Assembly (NCBI GenBank): GCA_950295325.1
Contig: OX485805.1
Coordinates: 28,445,501-28,509,500, forward strand
DNA length: 64,000 nt
Direction of reading: 5' to 3'
Origin: Polytrichum commune
Taxonomy: Eukaryota > Streptophyta > Polytrichopsida > Polytrichales > Polytrichaceae
The notes beneath the pieces are model-generated. The model saw nothing but the letters and a program-made list of their open reading frames with translations. It had not been told where the DNA came from and did no database searches. Positions 1 to 10,913 of the stretch are shown here, piece by piece. Made by a program: the position numbers and the translations under genes. Within the stretch, counting starts at the first letter, position 1; every line of letters starts with the position of its first letter.

Positions 1-1564
1 GAGTTGCTCTGGATGTACAGTCATTAAGTGGAGTCAGTGGAGGATACATTCAAAAACCCAACCTAACAAGTGCTTCATGCTTGTCCATCTACCTGTTACT
101 TACTTGCATCCTAAGAAATTAAAGAGCTCTCTTCAGCCATTAAATTAAACATAAGCTAAATACCATTGGGCTTCATAAATATGTCCTTCCATTGGTTGCA
201 ATCACATGAGGCACGTTTACAAAAGCTCGAGAGCATAATCTCATTAACTGGTACACAGACCTACAGCTCATGCTTCCAGGAAAAAGGTAATACCAACTTC
301 ATTATTTCAATCAGACTAAATTAAATTAGTTAGTCTGGGAAAGCTGATTACCAGATGCCATAAGACTGCCTATAATAAGTAAAGATTATAGTCCTGACTC
401 AACACCCTAGGATAGAGTTCTATTTGTACCCTAGCTGAGATAATATATCCAATTATAATAGGGATAGCCCAATGACTCATCTAGCATGTGAGAACCTTAG
501 GTGGCAAAGGTGGGCAAAATCCTAGTTGGTGTACCAAGAAGGTGTATGAAAGGATATGAGGAAATCCCAGCCCCAGTTGCAATGACTGATTAGCTTACAA
601 TTCGCCAGTTAATACCCACAGTCCTAGCTAACCTAGGGGTTTGTCGCCTACCAATCAGAACCCTTCAGAAATGGACTCGTGATATCTTACGAACTGGACA
701 ATTGTAATGTAATGGTGAGCTCCAAGAATGAGAAATGATTATAATCATCTCCAACTTGCACCCACGTATTCATATACTGTGAAGCTTTCCAAGCACTGGT
801 AGATTTTCCCAGAACCCACTCGATCTACATCTCTACACAGGCTGATAACCTCTGGAATTGTTAGTTGTGATCAAATGGCTGCAACCCTAAAGGGTTGCCC
901 AATTATCTCACATTCACATGTATGTAATAAACTGGGTAAATCCAACCCACGTGTCCTTGACAACTAGTTTGGTTCACTCAAATTTCATAGTGTTTCTGTG
1001 GTCCTACACAGCGAAACACACCTGGGGGTTCATCTAAGAGGCCTCAACCTAAATTTCAAGAGGTTCCTCTTATTAAATCCTCCAAGAAAAACCATAAATG
1101 GATTCGCTCTTACCAAAACTTTCAGCAACGGTATATTTTCAAAAACTCCAAACTCCTAAACCCATATTCAGTGTGTCCAAAATGCAATTAGCCTCCCTCC
1201 ACATATTTGAAAAAAGTAGCTCTCTGACATGCTACCTATTCAGTTCAAATCTGTAGTTAAATCATACACCTAAATACCAACCAAAGGGCGCTGTTGCTCC
1301 AACCCTAACCTGTTAATTCTGACACAAAGAGAGACTCTCCTTGCCTCAATGCGTACCCATGCTACATTCAGAAAACTCTACTCCTGTAACTAACTAGTCA
1401 TACCTAGTTAACCTCCAACCATTTGTCATGTACGGCCATGTGTAACAATCATTGCAATAAAAACCAGGCTGCCTGCTGGCCCAAAGCTAGACAAACCTGT
1501 GACCTAAGTTTGCCAGGGCTAGGGTTACTGAAAAAGTTTTATCACCACTACAAAACAGCATCGA
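1..1564. other. Intergenic DNA, no gene recognised
   Basis: AT-rich sequence with only short chance reading frames. No tRNA, transposon end or domain was recognised. Similarity to the other RanBPM arm stops close to its right edge, so this marks the outer limit of the duplication. Confidence 0.5.
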
Positions 1565-1621
1565 CACATCCAAGCGAGCTAACTCGCCCATATACACAGG
1601 GATGATCACATATGGTGGGTC

Positions 1622-1627
1622 TTTATT
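1622..1627 (-). terminator. Poly(A) signal of RanBPM copy A
   Basis: AATAAA on the minus strand, about 240 bases past the stop codon. The same hexamer, in matching surrounding sequence, lies at 24918-24923 after copy B, which supports a real 3' end. Confidence 0.5.
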
Positions 1628-1865
1628 CACATTTTAAGGTGGGTCACTTCATTAACTCCAGGAAGACCTGAACAAGGAGAATGTTCCTACGCCCATGCTA
1701 GCCTCTCGCCAGCACACCCTCCTACGCTATCTGTTGAATGTGCTTCCCACACATTTTCCCCCCACTGTTGCCAGTGAAGCCAACAAAGCACATGTAAAGG
1801 AGTCTACCTTTTAAAAAAAGCACGGCAGCGGTGCATTAATCGGCAGGTCAGTTGTCCTCTTGCCG

Positions 1866-3200
1866 CTACCAGCCACCATCCTTGCCGCCCTGCAAAATGC
1901 GATGGAGTCTGAATACCTCCCCTTGACCTCCATTCAGATACCGCTTCTCGTCATGGCAGGCTGTGAGCTGCCGCAGGAGCTTCTCTAGTGCGGATTGAGG
2001 GGGCTTTCTATTCTCCGGAAGGTCAGAATTGGTTTCCAAGACAAATGCATTGACTGCGTCCGCCACCACCTCGCGCTGACTGAAGTGGAGGAGGTAAGCC
2101 ATGGGGGAATCTTGCGGTCGTTCGTAGGCTAGTAATGCTAGGCAATCTTGTAAAAGCAGATCGTGGTCCTGTGAGCATCCCAAGAATCCGGCGAGCTTCG
2201 TGCGGGCACATTCTACGGCTGCCTCCACTTGCCCGGACTTCAACAATTCCAGGAACTTCTGGCAGTGCAGAAGAAAGGTCAGGGTAGGGAAATCCTGTAC
2301 CTTTGGATACCATTCCTGCAGTTTCGCCAAAACGCCGTCCACGTTGCCATCCCTGGCCAACCGACGCAACACCTTGCGCTGCTCCAACGCGTACACGTCG
2401 TCCTCTACCATGCCGTTGGCGTCCTCCTGAGGAATCACGTCTCTCAGTGCCACGGAGTCCACGCTGTCGTCCCCGCTCGCAGCCCCGCATGCGGCGTCGA
2501 AAGCCGTCAGCGTGTCGTGATAACCGTAGTGGAGCAAGAACGCGCGCACGATGCTATGGTTCGCGGCGGGCGGGAGCGGAAGGCTCTCCACCTCCCGCTG
2601 CCTGCGGCCCCTTTCTTCCAATATCAACGTCTCCACGTCGTACATGAACTTCCGTTGCCCGAAATTCACTTCCACTTTCTCGTTAGGGCTGTGCAGGCCG
2701 ATGGTCGGATACAGCGGACTCTTCACATCTTTGTAAATGCTGGGCTGCACCTTCCCGTTCCTCGTGAAGAAGATCTCCTGCCTGGCGTAATTGATGCCCG
2801 CGCCCACCGTATCGCCCGTCGTGAACCCCTCCGCATAAGCCTCCCCTCGCCCCTGCCCGTGATACAGGAACCCGTCGTCGCCGTGATACCCGTAGGTGTT
2901 CGCCTCCCATCCCGGCTGCCGCGAGTTCTTGAAATGCTCGTCCGTAAACCCTATGGTGGTGTAACCCTTCTGCCCGCGATCCTTCACCGTCATCTCGAAG
3001 TAATACAGCAGCCGGTGGCACGGCGCCGGCCGATTGGCCTGAATGGCTCCCACGTCGTTGCCGTGCCGCCCATCGCCCGTGTACCTGGCCGTCAGCTTGT
3101 CGGTGGACACCACGAGGTACAGGCTGCACGTGCTGGTGTTAAGCTGCGTCGGTTCCTCTTCCGCATCGTCGCCCTCCTCCTCCGGCCGCGCGCGCTGCAT
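1866..3200 (-). CDS. RanBPM-like SPRY/LisH/CTLH/CRA protein, copy A
   Basis: Encodes about 444 residues in one uninterrupted exon. The family (RanBP9/10, yeast Gid1/Vid30) is the scaffold of the GID/CTLH E3 ubiquitin ligase. Visible in order: an acidic N-terminus (EEEGDDAEEE); a SPRY domain at about residues 29-182 with the plant-type core LVVSTDKL, the QPGWE segment and GYHGDDGFLYHGQG; LisH at about 215-247 (SIVRAFLLHYGYHDTLTAF); CTLH at about 274-332; and CRA to about 433. The frame is open for 86 further codons upstream but has no ATG there, so the Met at 3200 was chosen. An alternative is a small first exon from an ATG at 3471 spliced to the TGCAG acceptor that overlaps this Met. Arabidopsis relatives are believed to contain introns, so the single exon is unusual and may reflect retroposition. 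GC content is much higher than in the surroundings. Near-identical to the copy at 23363-24688. Confidence 0.9.
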   Translation of the reverse strand: MQRARPEEEGDDAEEEPTQLNTSTCSLYLVVSTDKLTARYTGDGRHGNDVGAIQANRPAPCHRLLYYFEMTVKDRGQKGYTTIGFTDEHFKNSRQPGWEANTYGYHGDDGFLYHGQGRGEAYAEGFTTGDTVGAGINYARQEIFFTRNGKVQPSIYKDVKSPLYPTIGLHSPNEKVEVNFGQRKFMYDVETLILEERGRRQREVESLPLPPAANHSIVRAFLLHYGYHDTLTAFDAACGAASGDDSVDSVALRDVIPQEDANGMVEDDVYALEQRKVLRRLARDGNVDGVLAKLQEWYPKVQDFPTLTFLLHCQKFLELLKSGQVEAAVECARTKLAGFLGCSQDHDLLLQDCLALLAYERPQDSPMAYLLHFSQREVVADAVNAFVLETNSDLPENRKPPQSALEKLLRQLTACHDEKRYLNGGQGEVFRLHRILQGGKDGGW

Positions 3201-4184
3201 GAACGAGGGCGCGCCTCGGGCCGGCCCTGCCCACCCTCCCGCGCCCCCGCCCGCCCTGCCTGCCGCCTTCGGAGACGCCAGCTTACCACCCTGCTCTCGA
3301 TCACACGCAACCGCTGCTTCCCGCCCCTCGTGCCCGGCGATGCATGCTCCAATCCACCGCCGCTCCTCCAATTCTTTCACCCTACATCCCTCCGCTGCCA
3401 ACCCTTCTCTGCCGACCCACGGACCCTCCCCCGCTCTGCCCTGCGCCCTCGTCTCCAATTCCGCCTGCCATGAATAATCGCGCCCTTCCTCCCGCTCCCT
3501 CTGCCCTCCCCGTCATCCGCCTACCTCCCCCGGAACGCCATCGATCCTCCCTTACATCCGCTTCCTCTGTTTTCTGCTCTTTCCCGAATTGGCCCGCTTC
3601 ACGTCATCAAAGACATCACGCGCCACCACACACCGCCCAGGGGAAGCGCAGGAGGCGCATCACTCTGGGTGAACCGACCGATCTCCGCGTCCCAAGATGC
3701 AACACTCTCTTGTGCTCCGCTGCTACCTTCTTTGCGCTCGATACTCGTCACTCGCCGCTCTGTGCGTACAATTGCGCTAATCCGGCCCCCTGGCAATCAC
3801 TCTGATGCATGAATGCTCCAATTCAGGAGAACAGCGGCCAGTGGGCGGCAGCAGAAGATGAAGAACATCAACAAGAAGGAAGGAGGGGGTAAGGCGAGCA
3901 AGCAGGAAGCGATGTGGATGCGAGCGATAGAGAGAGACAGAGAAAGAGAATAGAAGAGCGCACACAGATAACTCAGCAGAAACCCTAGTATCATGAGTGA
4001 ATGGCAATGCAATGCAATGCGATGCGTGAGGATGTGATGCTCCTCGGTACCTTCACTCATGCATGCCTTCCTAGACCCCATGCATCCCTTCCTTGCCTCC
4101 GTACATCATCATCCATGCATGCCCATCCATTGCCCAAATAACACATACCTTTCCATCAGCACCGCCGGACGGACACGGCACTCA
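3201..4184 (-). promoter_or_regulatory. 5' flank and probable promoter of RanBPM copy A
   Basis: GC-rich sequence nearly identical to 22345-23362 in reverse complement. It carries a telo-box (AAACCCTAG, 3980-3988), a purine-rich strand equal to an interrupted CT-rich leader (about 3920-3960), and a pentamer repeat near 4001-4028 with one CATCG and three CATTG units on the gene strand. Telo-boxes and CT-rich leaders are common upstream of constitutively expressed plant genes. A short upstream frame of 29 codons begins at the ATG at 3471 and ends before the main start; it is either a uORF or part of a spliced first exon. Confidence 0.55.
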
Positions 4185-5174
4185 GGGCCGGTTTACACTA
4201 CGGTGGAGAAGTCCACTGGTCATGAAAAAAAGGGCGTTTCTCAATTGTGATTGGTCAAAAATGCAACTCTTGACCAGTGGGTGTTTACACTAGGTGAAGA
4301 AAACAATGGTGGTGAACTTTTCTCATGGATGATAAAATGACATGGCCGCCTACATGGCGGCACTTTTTGGAGTTGGGCTTCTCCGGAGGAGGAGTTTCTT
4401 GTCCGGCCTCAAGAGGCCGGAGAAGCCCAACTCAATAAAAATTTGTGACACATATCCACTTGGCCAGTCAAATTTCCACACCGCCCTCTCCTTGCTCCCA
4501 AACAAAAAATATGCCATCATAATTGAAGCATTATGGTGATACATGATGGTTTTTTGTATCGCCATAGTTGAAACGATAAAATACTTCAAAACCATAAAGA
4601 TCATAAGAGAGCACAAAATCTCTCTTCTTCGATTATCCATGATTGAAGATCAAAGATAAGAAGAGAGAAATTGATGAGGATGATTAAGAGGAGAACATGT
4701 CTTAAATAATACCAAAGAGTAGTGCTTTGTCCAATGTGTATGGGTTTTCCCCTCTTCATTCTTAAGCACCCAAGGAGACATTTATTTCCTACATGGGCCA
4801 AACTTGACAATTGGCAATTTGGCAATTTTCATTATCTTTTGAATAAAATTGAACATTATATTACACAATTCTTATGAACACAATTCTTGTTGAAATCTTT
4901 TGATACAATGTGAATGTAGAGAATCATGGTTTTTTATCACAAAAAATCTTCACCATTAGGTGAACTTCTCTTCACCAATGGACTTCTCCGGTGGACTTCT
5001 CCGCTAAACTTCTCCTCTAGGTGTTTAGACTTCAACCGGTCAAGACTCCTTAAGAAATATTTTATTGCCTTTAATTCTTCTCCGGCACATCCACCATTTG
5101 CCTCATATAACCATGTCTTGGCCAAGCATTCTTGACCGACCAAAGGCCTTCTCCACCGTAGTGTAAACCGGCCC
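4185..5174. mobile_element. PIF/Harbinger-like MITE, 990 bp, in the left RanBPM arm
   Basis: Perfect 27-bp terminal inverted repeats at 4185-4211 and 5148-5174, beginning GGGCCGGTTTACACTACGGT. The 3-bp target duplication TCA (4182-4184 and 5175-5177) fits the TNA preference of PIF/Harbinger elements. The interior is AT-rich, has no recognisable transposase and contains a strong hairpin at 4370-4433. The right RanBPM arm lacks the element at the matching position (about 22345), so insertion came after the duplication, or the site was cleanly lost there. Confidence 0.9.
4370..4433. repeat. Nested hairpin inside the MITE
   Basis: A perfect 17-bp stem (GAGTTGGGCTTCTCCGG at 4370-4386 with its complement at 4417-4433) encloses a second small stem, GGCCTC/GAGGCC. 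It is much GC-richer than the rest of the element. It could be a recombination relic or a small-RNA precursor; no function is shown. Confidence 0.75.
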
Positions 5175-5188
5175 TCACTTCACTTAAG

Positions 5189-6568
5189 ATTGGGCAAATT
5201 TCCATGTGCGTTCCCGTGAAGGGAATTAAGTAAGGTGGCCAATCGTACGACCGTCCAAACTTTCATAAATTCATTCTCATCAAGAAACGTTAATAGTTTG
5301 TTATCTTTGTAGTTTACATTATTATCCAATGTTAACTTTTACACGGGTAGTGTTAACTTTTCAATCAACATCAATTTCCGTTGCGTACTTTGGCTTGGAT
5401 GACAAATCATAATCGTGTGCATCTCCGTGCTTCAACATCATTGGACAATTGCAATTAATGTAATTTTGATTTAGTATGATTTTGTACCCTTGCCCCCCCC
5501 CCCCCCACACACACACACACACACATACACACACAATTATTCATCATTGACCCGTAAGAACATTCGACAAAGGCAACCCCCTTCTCACAACTTCACTAAA
5601 GGCATCATGGAGAGGAACTCAACCACTCCAACCTCACCGTTCACTTTGACCTCCCATCACAACTAATTAGCAAAATACAAACTCAACTACACACAAACAA
5701 CCATCGTTATAGTCCTTCTCAGGCGACCTCAAATCTTAAACTTTAATAAACATTATCTATTATCTTTTTTTATTTGTTATTTTTATTTTTGCACCAAACA
5801 ACAATGAAACCTCCATGATGTTGCCATGCCCTAAGCTCTCTCTCTCTCTAACAAACTCAACTCTTCCCTTGATCTTTGGCAAGCATCCCCCTTGTGGGCC
5901 TTCAAACCCTAGTAAGTATGCCTTGCCCTAAGCTCCCTTATGAGTTGCCCTTATCATAAAATATTTAGATAATTTTTTATAAGTTATTATAATTTTGAAA
6001 ACAAACTAAAAAGCTCGGGGCTTTGAACCTCATTGGTCACCTGACGTCAAATTTGTTACGAGGAGACTTTTTCTTGAAGCCAAATAATTTAACCTACAAT
6101 ACATCTAAGCTTCATCCATAGCCAACATCTAACTTTGATGACTTTTGTCAATTAAGACAATTTCTTATCGAATCCAAAGACATTCATTGAACCTCACATA
6201 AATTCTTCATTCCTCCAAATATTACAAACCCTACTATATTAATATCAAACTATTACCTAAAATTTCCACTTACCCTATTTTAGAACTAATATTATATGCA
6301 CCGTTTCATCCAAGCTAAAGCTAGTAATTCCAAAATTTGTATAATTTTTGGCTCTACTAAATTAACAATATCCTATATTTTTTCTCATGTAAAACTTTGA
6401 TGGCGACCTCCCCATGTTGGCAAAATGATATATTCATTTAAAATATCACACACAATTACATCAAATTGCTTATTGACTTTACCTTGGAAAATTTCTAGCA
6501 CACTCAATGGTAAATAAAATAAATTGTTCCAAAATTTGACCTTGTCCAAACACAAACCCACTATCTAA
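5189..6568. other. Intergenic DNA with a C14/(AC)n tract
   Basis: A C14 run at 5493-5506 is followed by an (AC)n run to about 5536. The rest is AT-rich, with no gene or element end recognised. Confidence 0.5.
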
Positions 6569-7158
6569 GGGCCACTTCACACACAAGGCTGAAGGCCCAT
6601 GACCATGGCAATGTAAGAGCTCTCATTGGTCGAAAAGGTTGAGACCGTCCAAGTCTACTTCACACTAGGAGGTGAAGGCCTAAAGGCCCAAAGAAAAGTC
6701 CGTGGATGAAATGTCTACATGGAGTCCTACATGGCAGGTTGTGGATAAGGGTGCATGGTCTGCCAAAATTTGCGTTAGGCCCACCTCCACGAGGTGGGCC
6801 TGATGCAAATTCCGGTAAAGCAAGATTTTTTTCAATGTTTTTTCCAGCATGACAAATTTTAGGACATATTGCAGGGCATATTCCATAACATATACCAAGA
6901 CAAACAAACACCACCAAGTAATTCTCTTAAATTGATAGAGTTTGAGACATATCATATTAAACCAAATCCTTCCCTCTTTTTGTGCCAACAAATATGCAAT
7001 GGTCCCACAACATGGTCCATTCTCACTTCACACTATGCTTGAGGGCCCGTGACTACATGAAACGGCTTTCCCAACACCCATGGTACGGCTTTTGGATGAG
7101 AGTCAAGGGTCCTCACCATTACAAGGTCGCGGCTCTTGGCTCATGTGTGAAGTGGCCC
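6569..7158. mobile_element. PIF/Harbinger-like MITE, 590 bp
   Basis: Terminal inverted repeats GGGCCACTTCACACA at both ends, with a TAA target duplication (6566-6568, 7159-7161), the canonical TWA site of PIF/Harbinger. The sub-terminal sequences are partly complementary as well. There is no coding capacity. It sits just beyond the 3' end of the gag relic and shares its end type with the copy at 59468-59950. Confidence 0.88.
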
Positions 7159-7228
7159 TAAGTGCCAAACTTGGGAAAATACTTCTTTGCTTTATCTAGA
7201 GTCTTGGGTGTCACATCCCTTTTTGAGG

Positions 7229-8050
7229 ACAATTATGAGCAATATGACCTTCCTAATGGCCAATAAAACAACACGTTTCTTAATTTTTTGCGTTTTTTTT
7301 TTGTGGACTCCTCTTTTTAAGTTTCTCCCTTCTTGTAGAGGTTGGAGCGGTGGTAGTGTCACCAACGAGTATCCTTTCCATGCACAAGTCCATAACTAAC
7401 AAGTCCCTTTGGCTGCATCGCGTCGGATTGAGGTTTGATGCCCTCTCTCCTTTTGCGGATTGAGCATAAGTGGAGGCAATGGTAATTGCACAATGAATGA
7501 GGCACTTGATGTCCTCCCAAGGACCACCATCTCCTTTTGGATCCATCAGGATTTTGTTTCTAACATCTTCTTTGAGCCTCGAAAGAAACTTTTCCACCTT
7601 CTCACCAATGGAGATAGGAAACTTAGCAATGAGAGAGCACAATAGTTGAAACTCATCGGCATACTTTTCCATGTGCCCTTTTCTGGAAAGAATGCAAAGC
7701 TTGGTATGTGCAACCATCTTTGGATTAACACTCCAACAAGAACGGATACAACTTTCCTTGAAATGTTGCCAATATAATGGGTCCTTCTCATTAGCTTGTA
7801 GTTTTTCTGCCAGTACGTCCCAATGTTGGGCCACATTGGTCTTCAAATAAATGGAGGTTGTGTTGACCCAATTATTCCGCGGAATGAGACTTGCAATGAG
7901 GAACTTTGGAATTTGGGGCACCCATGCCAATATTGTCATTTTAGAGAGTTTTTTGAACTTTTCAAATTTCATTGAGGCATCAACAAATTTACCCTTTTCA
8001 ACTTCTTGCATTGTTTTCAAGAAACAATTTTTAATCCTTGGGAAATCTAG
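7229..8050 (-). pseudogene. Degenerate retrotransposon gag (Ty3-like) with broken CCHC zinc knuckle
   Basis: An open stretch on the minus strand (7280-8050) encodes a capsid-like gag region with features of the retrotransposon gag family: a W..F.....C segment, a KGHMEKYADEFQLL motif and a later LSRLKEDVRNKIL motif. No ATG sits at its upstream edge; an in-frame TAG at 8051-8053 closes it, and similarity appears to continue in another frame further upstream. After the frame ends, a second frame at 7229-7270 keeps the exact C-X2-C-X4-H-X4-C spacing over 14 codons. There the second Cys position is Gly and one spacer codon is a stop. No protease, RT or integrase follows; a MITE lies immediately beyond. 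This is a dead fragment. Confidence 0.75.
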
Positions 8051-9099
8051 CTACCCTCAAGCTTTTCCGTAAAAGCTTTGAGGTTCTCATAATTTAGTTC
8101 CAACATTGCAAATTAGTCATGGTCATCGATGAGCTTACATGCACAATGTTTTCATATCTTCCATGTGAGCAATCTATCCACATTCTCCTCAACTATCTCA
8201 GATGTTGGGAAGGTAGAAAATGGGTTAACCGTGGAAAGAGAGGCCTTATTACTAGGGGTAGGAATATCCATATTCGTTGCCATGGTGTCCCACACCACGT
8301 AAGGAAACAATGCACTATAACCAAAAAGCCTAGGACGTAATTCAACAACTTGACAGATCATAATATGTTCAAGGAAACGTAGAAGGACTAAAAAGAGAGC
8401 ACTTGAATTTCCTAAAAACCTTGAAAAACACTTGCAAAAAAACCAAAATTTGTAGATGGCATGTTGGCCTAGTCACCAAAAATTTGCAACAAATTTCTAC
8501 CCAACATATGACCAGTAGAACATGTAAAGCCCGAATGTGATGTGTTGGTATGGTAAGCACCCATGTATAGCGAAAATATTGTATTTGTGTGGTGCATGTA
8601 TTAGTAAGTTGGCGTGGTATCGCGCTAGGTGTTAACATGGGCCAATTATTTTTTATAAAGGTTAGAAGAATGCTTAAGACAAACACCCTAAATTATTGTG
8701 ACATACATTGTAAATTTTGGTGGAGGGTGACTAGGAGCTAGCCCCATGGTGGTCGGTGAAAAATTTGAAGTGCTCTTAGAGTGCACGAGGAACATTCATG
8801 CATGTAGGGATAGAAATCAAAATACAGTGAAGAAGAAAAGTTAAACTACTCGTTTGCACATGGTTTATGGCTTTTGTAATGAACTTTGAAGTGCTCGACC
8901 ATTAAAATTTCAACCACTGTTTTTAAACATATTCTATACACATACATTTCAAATTTTATATTTTGACACTAAGGTTGAATTGAACATATTCTTCACATTC
9001 GTAGTAATTATGGTATAATAGGTAAAGATGTAGGGATAGAAAGAGGAGGAGATAAATTGCTTGTCTACACATGAGTTGGTGTAATGTGTGTCTCTTATT
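8051..9099. other. Repeat-derived intergenic DNA
   Basis: Probably the 5' side of the gag-bearing element, but no LTR boundary could be fixed. A 50-bp stretch at about 8649-8700 recurs almost exactly at 9609-9661. Confidence 0.4.
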
Positions 9100-9437
9100 C
9101 ATTACCCTTGCTATCTCTAATTCCGACTAGACTCTACTATTTGTAAGACTAGTGGACTCCACCCTGGAGATCTGATAGTTCTAAAAGGTAAAGGGCAGTT
9201 ACCCACCAGTTGGGACTATGGTGTTACACAACGTTCTCACCTTGTAAGTAATGACCATTAGTTAAGAGCACTTTACTCACCCCAAAGGCATGGAGGGAGA
9301 GCCGATAAACTATTTTCCTCAAGGACTAGTTGAGGGAACTTCAGCTCTTAGTCCTTACAAGTATATAAGGCTCAAGGTTGGGTGTATCATGCCTATTATT
9401 TCCTCTATATTTTTGAGAGATGTTTCATTGGTATCAA
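9100..9437 (+). repeat. LTR-like repeat, copy 1
   Basis: Similar over roughly 340 bp to 55790-56140. The shared core runs from a 'gttctaaa(a)ggtaaaggg' block to a TATA-like 'gtatataag' followed by 'ctc/ct(a)aaggttgggtg'. It ends in ...TTTCA, immediately followed by TTGGTATCA (9428-9438 region), which resembles the start of a tRNA-iMet primer-binding site. That suggests the 3' edge of a plus-oriented LTR. The 5' edge and any partner LTR were not found. Confidence 0.45.
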
Positions 9438-10024
9438 AATTCCAAGCTATTGTACCTTGGTGTTTTGGGTGTTGTTATTTTTTTGTTGTGTAACATTTGT
9501 GTTTCAAGTTGGGGGAGACAACCATAGTTTTTCTTTTTGGTTTTTTTCCCAAAAGAAGGGAATGAGTTTTCTTTTTGAAGTATAAGGAATGGAGTTTAAT
9601 TTAACCTTGTTTTTTTACAAAGGCTAGAAGAATGCTTAAGACAAACACCCTAAATTATTGTAACTAACTAACTAGACAAACCAATGTAGTCAATAACGTT
9701 TTCACCACTTGCAACATATTTTTGTTGTGACCCCAACACTCTTACATGCATTTAGATGAGGTAGAGGGTGCTAAAACCAACACCCCATCCAAAACGAAAA
9801 CATATAAATGCCACCCAATTGCCAACACTCTATTACCTTCAACCGTGCCTCATGGTGTAGGAGTGTCCATGCCCACAGAGTGATAGTTTTAGGTGCCATA
9901 GTGGCGCCATCTCATAATGGTCTCCACTACCTCCATGTAGGGTAAGTAACGGTCTACCTTTTATCTCGGGTTGGTTCAAGGTGGGTATAGGATGCCTTGT
10001 GAATGCCTATTATAACCATTCTTT

Positions 10025-10057
<33 letters not shown>

Positions 10058-10705
10058 TTCTAGGATGCAAGGTGACGGTTTTGCAAGCGAACCATATGGG
10101 ATCATGGAGGTGGCCATGTGGCTTCGCACACCATTACTACAGTAGTTGGCTTTTGATCTAGCTTGGATCTAGTACCCAACTATGTTATGTTGGTTCTAGG
10201 CAATGAAGGTGGAGGTCCTCGTGACATGCAAAGTCATCATACACGGGGCCTATGGATTGGTTTAAGAAAGCTAGTGGGTTAGACTTTGAATATTCCTCGA
10301 ATATTCAATAGAGACTAAAAATATTTTCTTTCTCTATACCTATGTTTAGCCCAAAGGCTATTATACCAACCACGTATCCATATGTATGTGCAATAGCTTC
10401 AAGTGTTGGTTAAACAACCCTTACATCTGTAGCAACAACCGGTTCAAACATCATGACGTATGCCATCGGCTCATTTGTCGCTCATTGGACTCAATATTGA
10501 CCTTGGATTCCACGTTTGTGGCCATTGTGGGCTTGATCATGTATGCCTCCAAGTGTCTCAAGTACTATTGCCAAAGGGAGGGGGGGGGGGGGGAAGGGGA
10601 GACATATTTAAGGAAAACAAAACATACAATCTATTACTTGAATTAAGAAGACTATCCTAAGTATCCCAATTAGCCGTGTTGCTAATTCAAGTCACACACA
10701 CAAAC
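9438..10705. other. Intergenic DNA with simple repeats
   Basis: Follows the LTR-like edge. Contains the second member of the 50-bp direct repeat (9609-9661), a (GA)n run at 10025-10052 and a G14 tract at 10580-10593. No gene recognised. Confidence 0.45.
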
Positions 10706-10913
10706 TACACTAAATATCTTATTATTTGGAATTATGCAATGCTATATCTACTTATTGTATATATTGTATTTTACCAAAAAATGTTAAATTGGTTGTTTGG
10801 ACACTATATAACATTAACAACATTGATTGGTAAAAAAATTACATCAATGGTAAATATATATAGCACTATGAAAATCCAAATAGTAAGTGATATTGGATAT
10901 CATATGTTGTGTA
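10706..10913. mobile_element. Small MITE with TACACTAAATAT ends, copy 1
   Basis: Related end to end to 18995-19215. It begins TACACTAAATATC and ends with a degenerate complement (…CATATGTTGTGTA). Shared internal blocks include 'attatgcaatgctat', 'ttggttgtttggaca' and 'aaatagtaagt'. There is no coding capacity. This copy is the more decayed of the two. Confidence 0.6.

Larger units (their letters stand above)
1565..5188 (-). repeat. Left arm of inverted RanBPM duplication
   Basis: Reverse-complementing this stretch gives sequence that aligns with 22345-24975. It covers 5' flank, coding region, 3' flank and an AATAAA signal, and is interrupted only by the MITE at 4185-5174. Outer similarity ends near 1565. 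Inner similarity ends just after the MITE, where both arms share a short CTTAAG-type stretch. The arms are in opposite orientation, so the genes point away from each other. The 5' flank and most of the CDS are nearly identical between arms, while the 3' flank is clearly more diverged, with several indels. Confidence 0.9.

Noticed and set aside
3201-3458. 86-codon N-terminal extension of RanBPM copy A (and 23105-23362 in copy B)
   Set aside because: The frame is open but starts at a TTG with no ATG, and the composition looks like leader DNA. The first Met is used instead.
2229-3473. 414-codon plus-strand frame opposite RanBPM copy A
   Set aside because: Antisense shadow of a GC-rich gene; no domain, and mirrored in copy B only because the DNA is duplicated.
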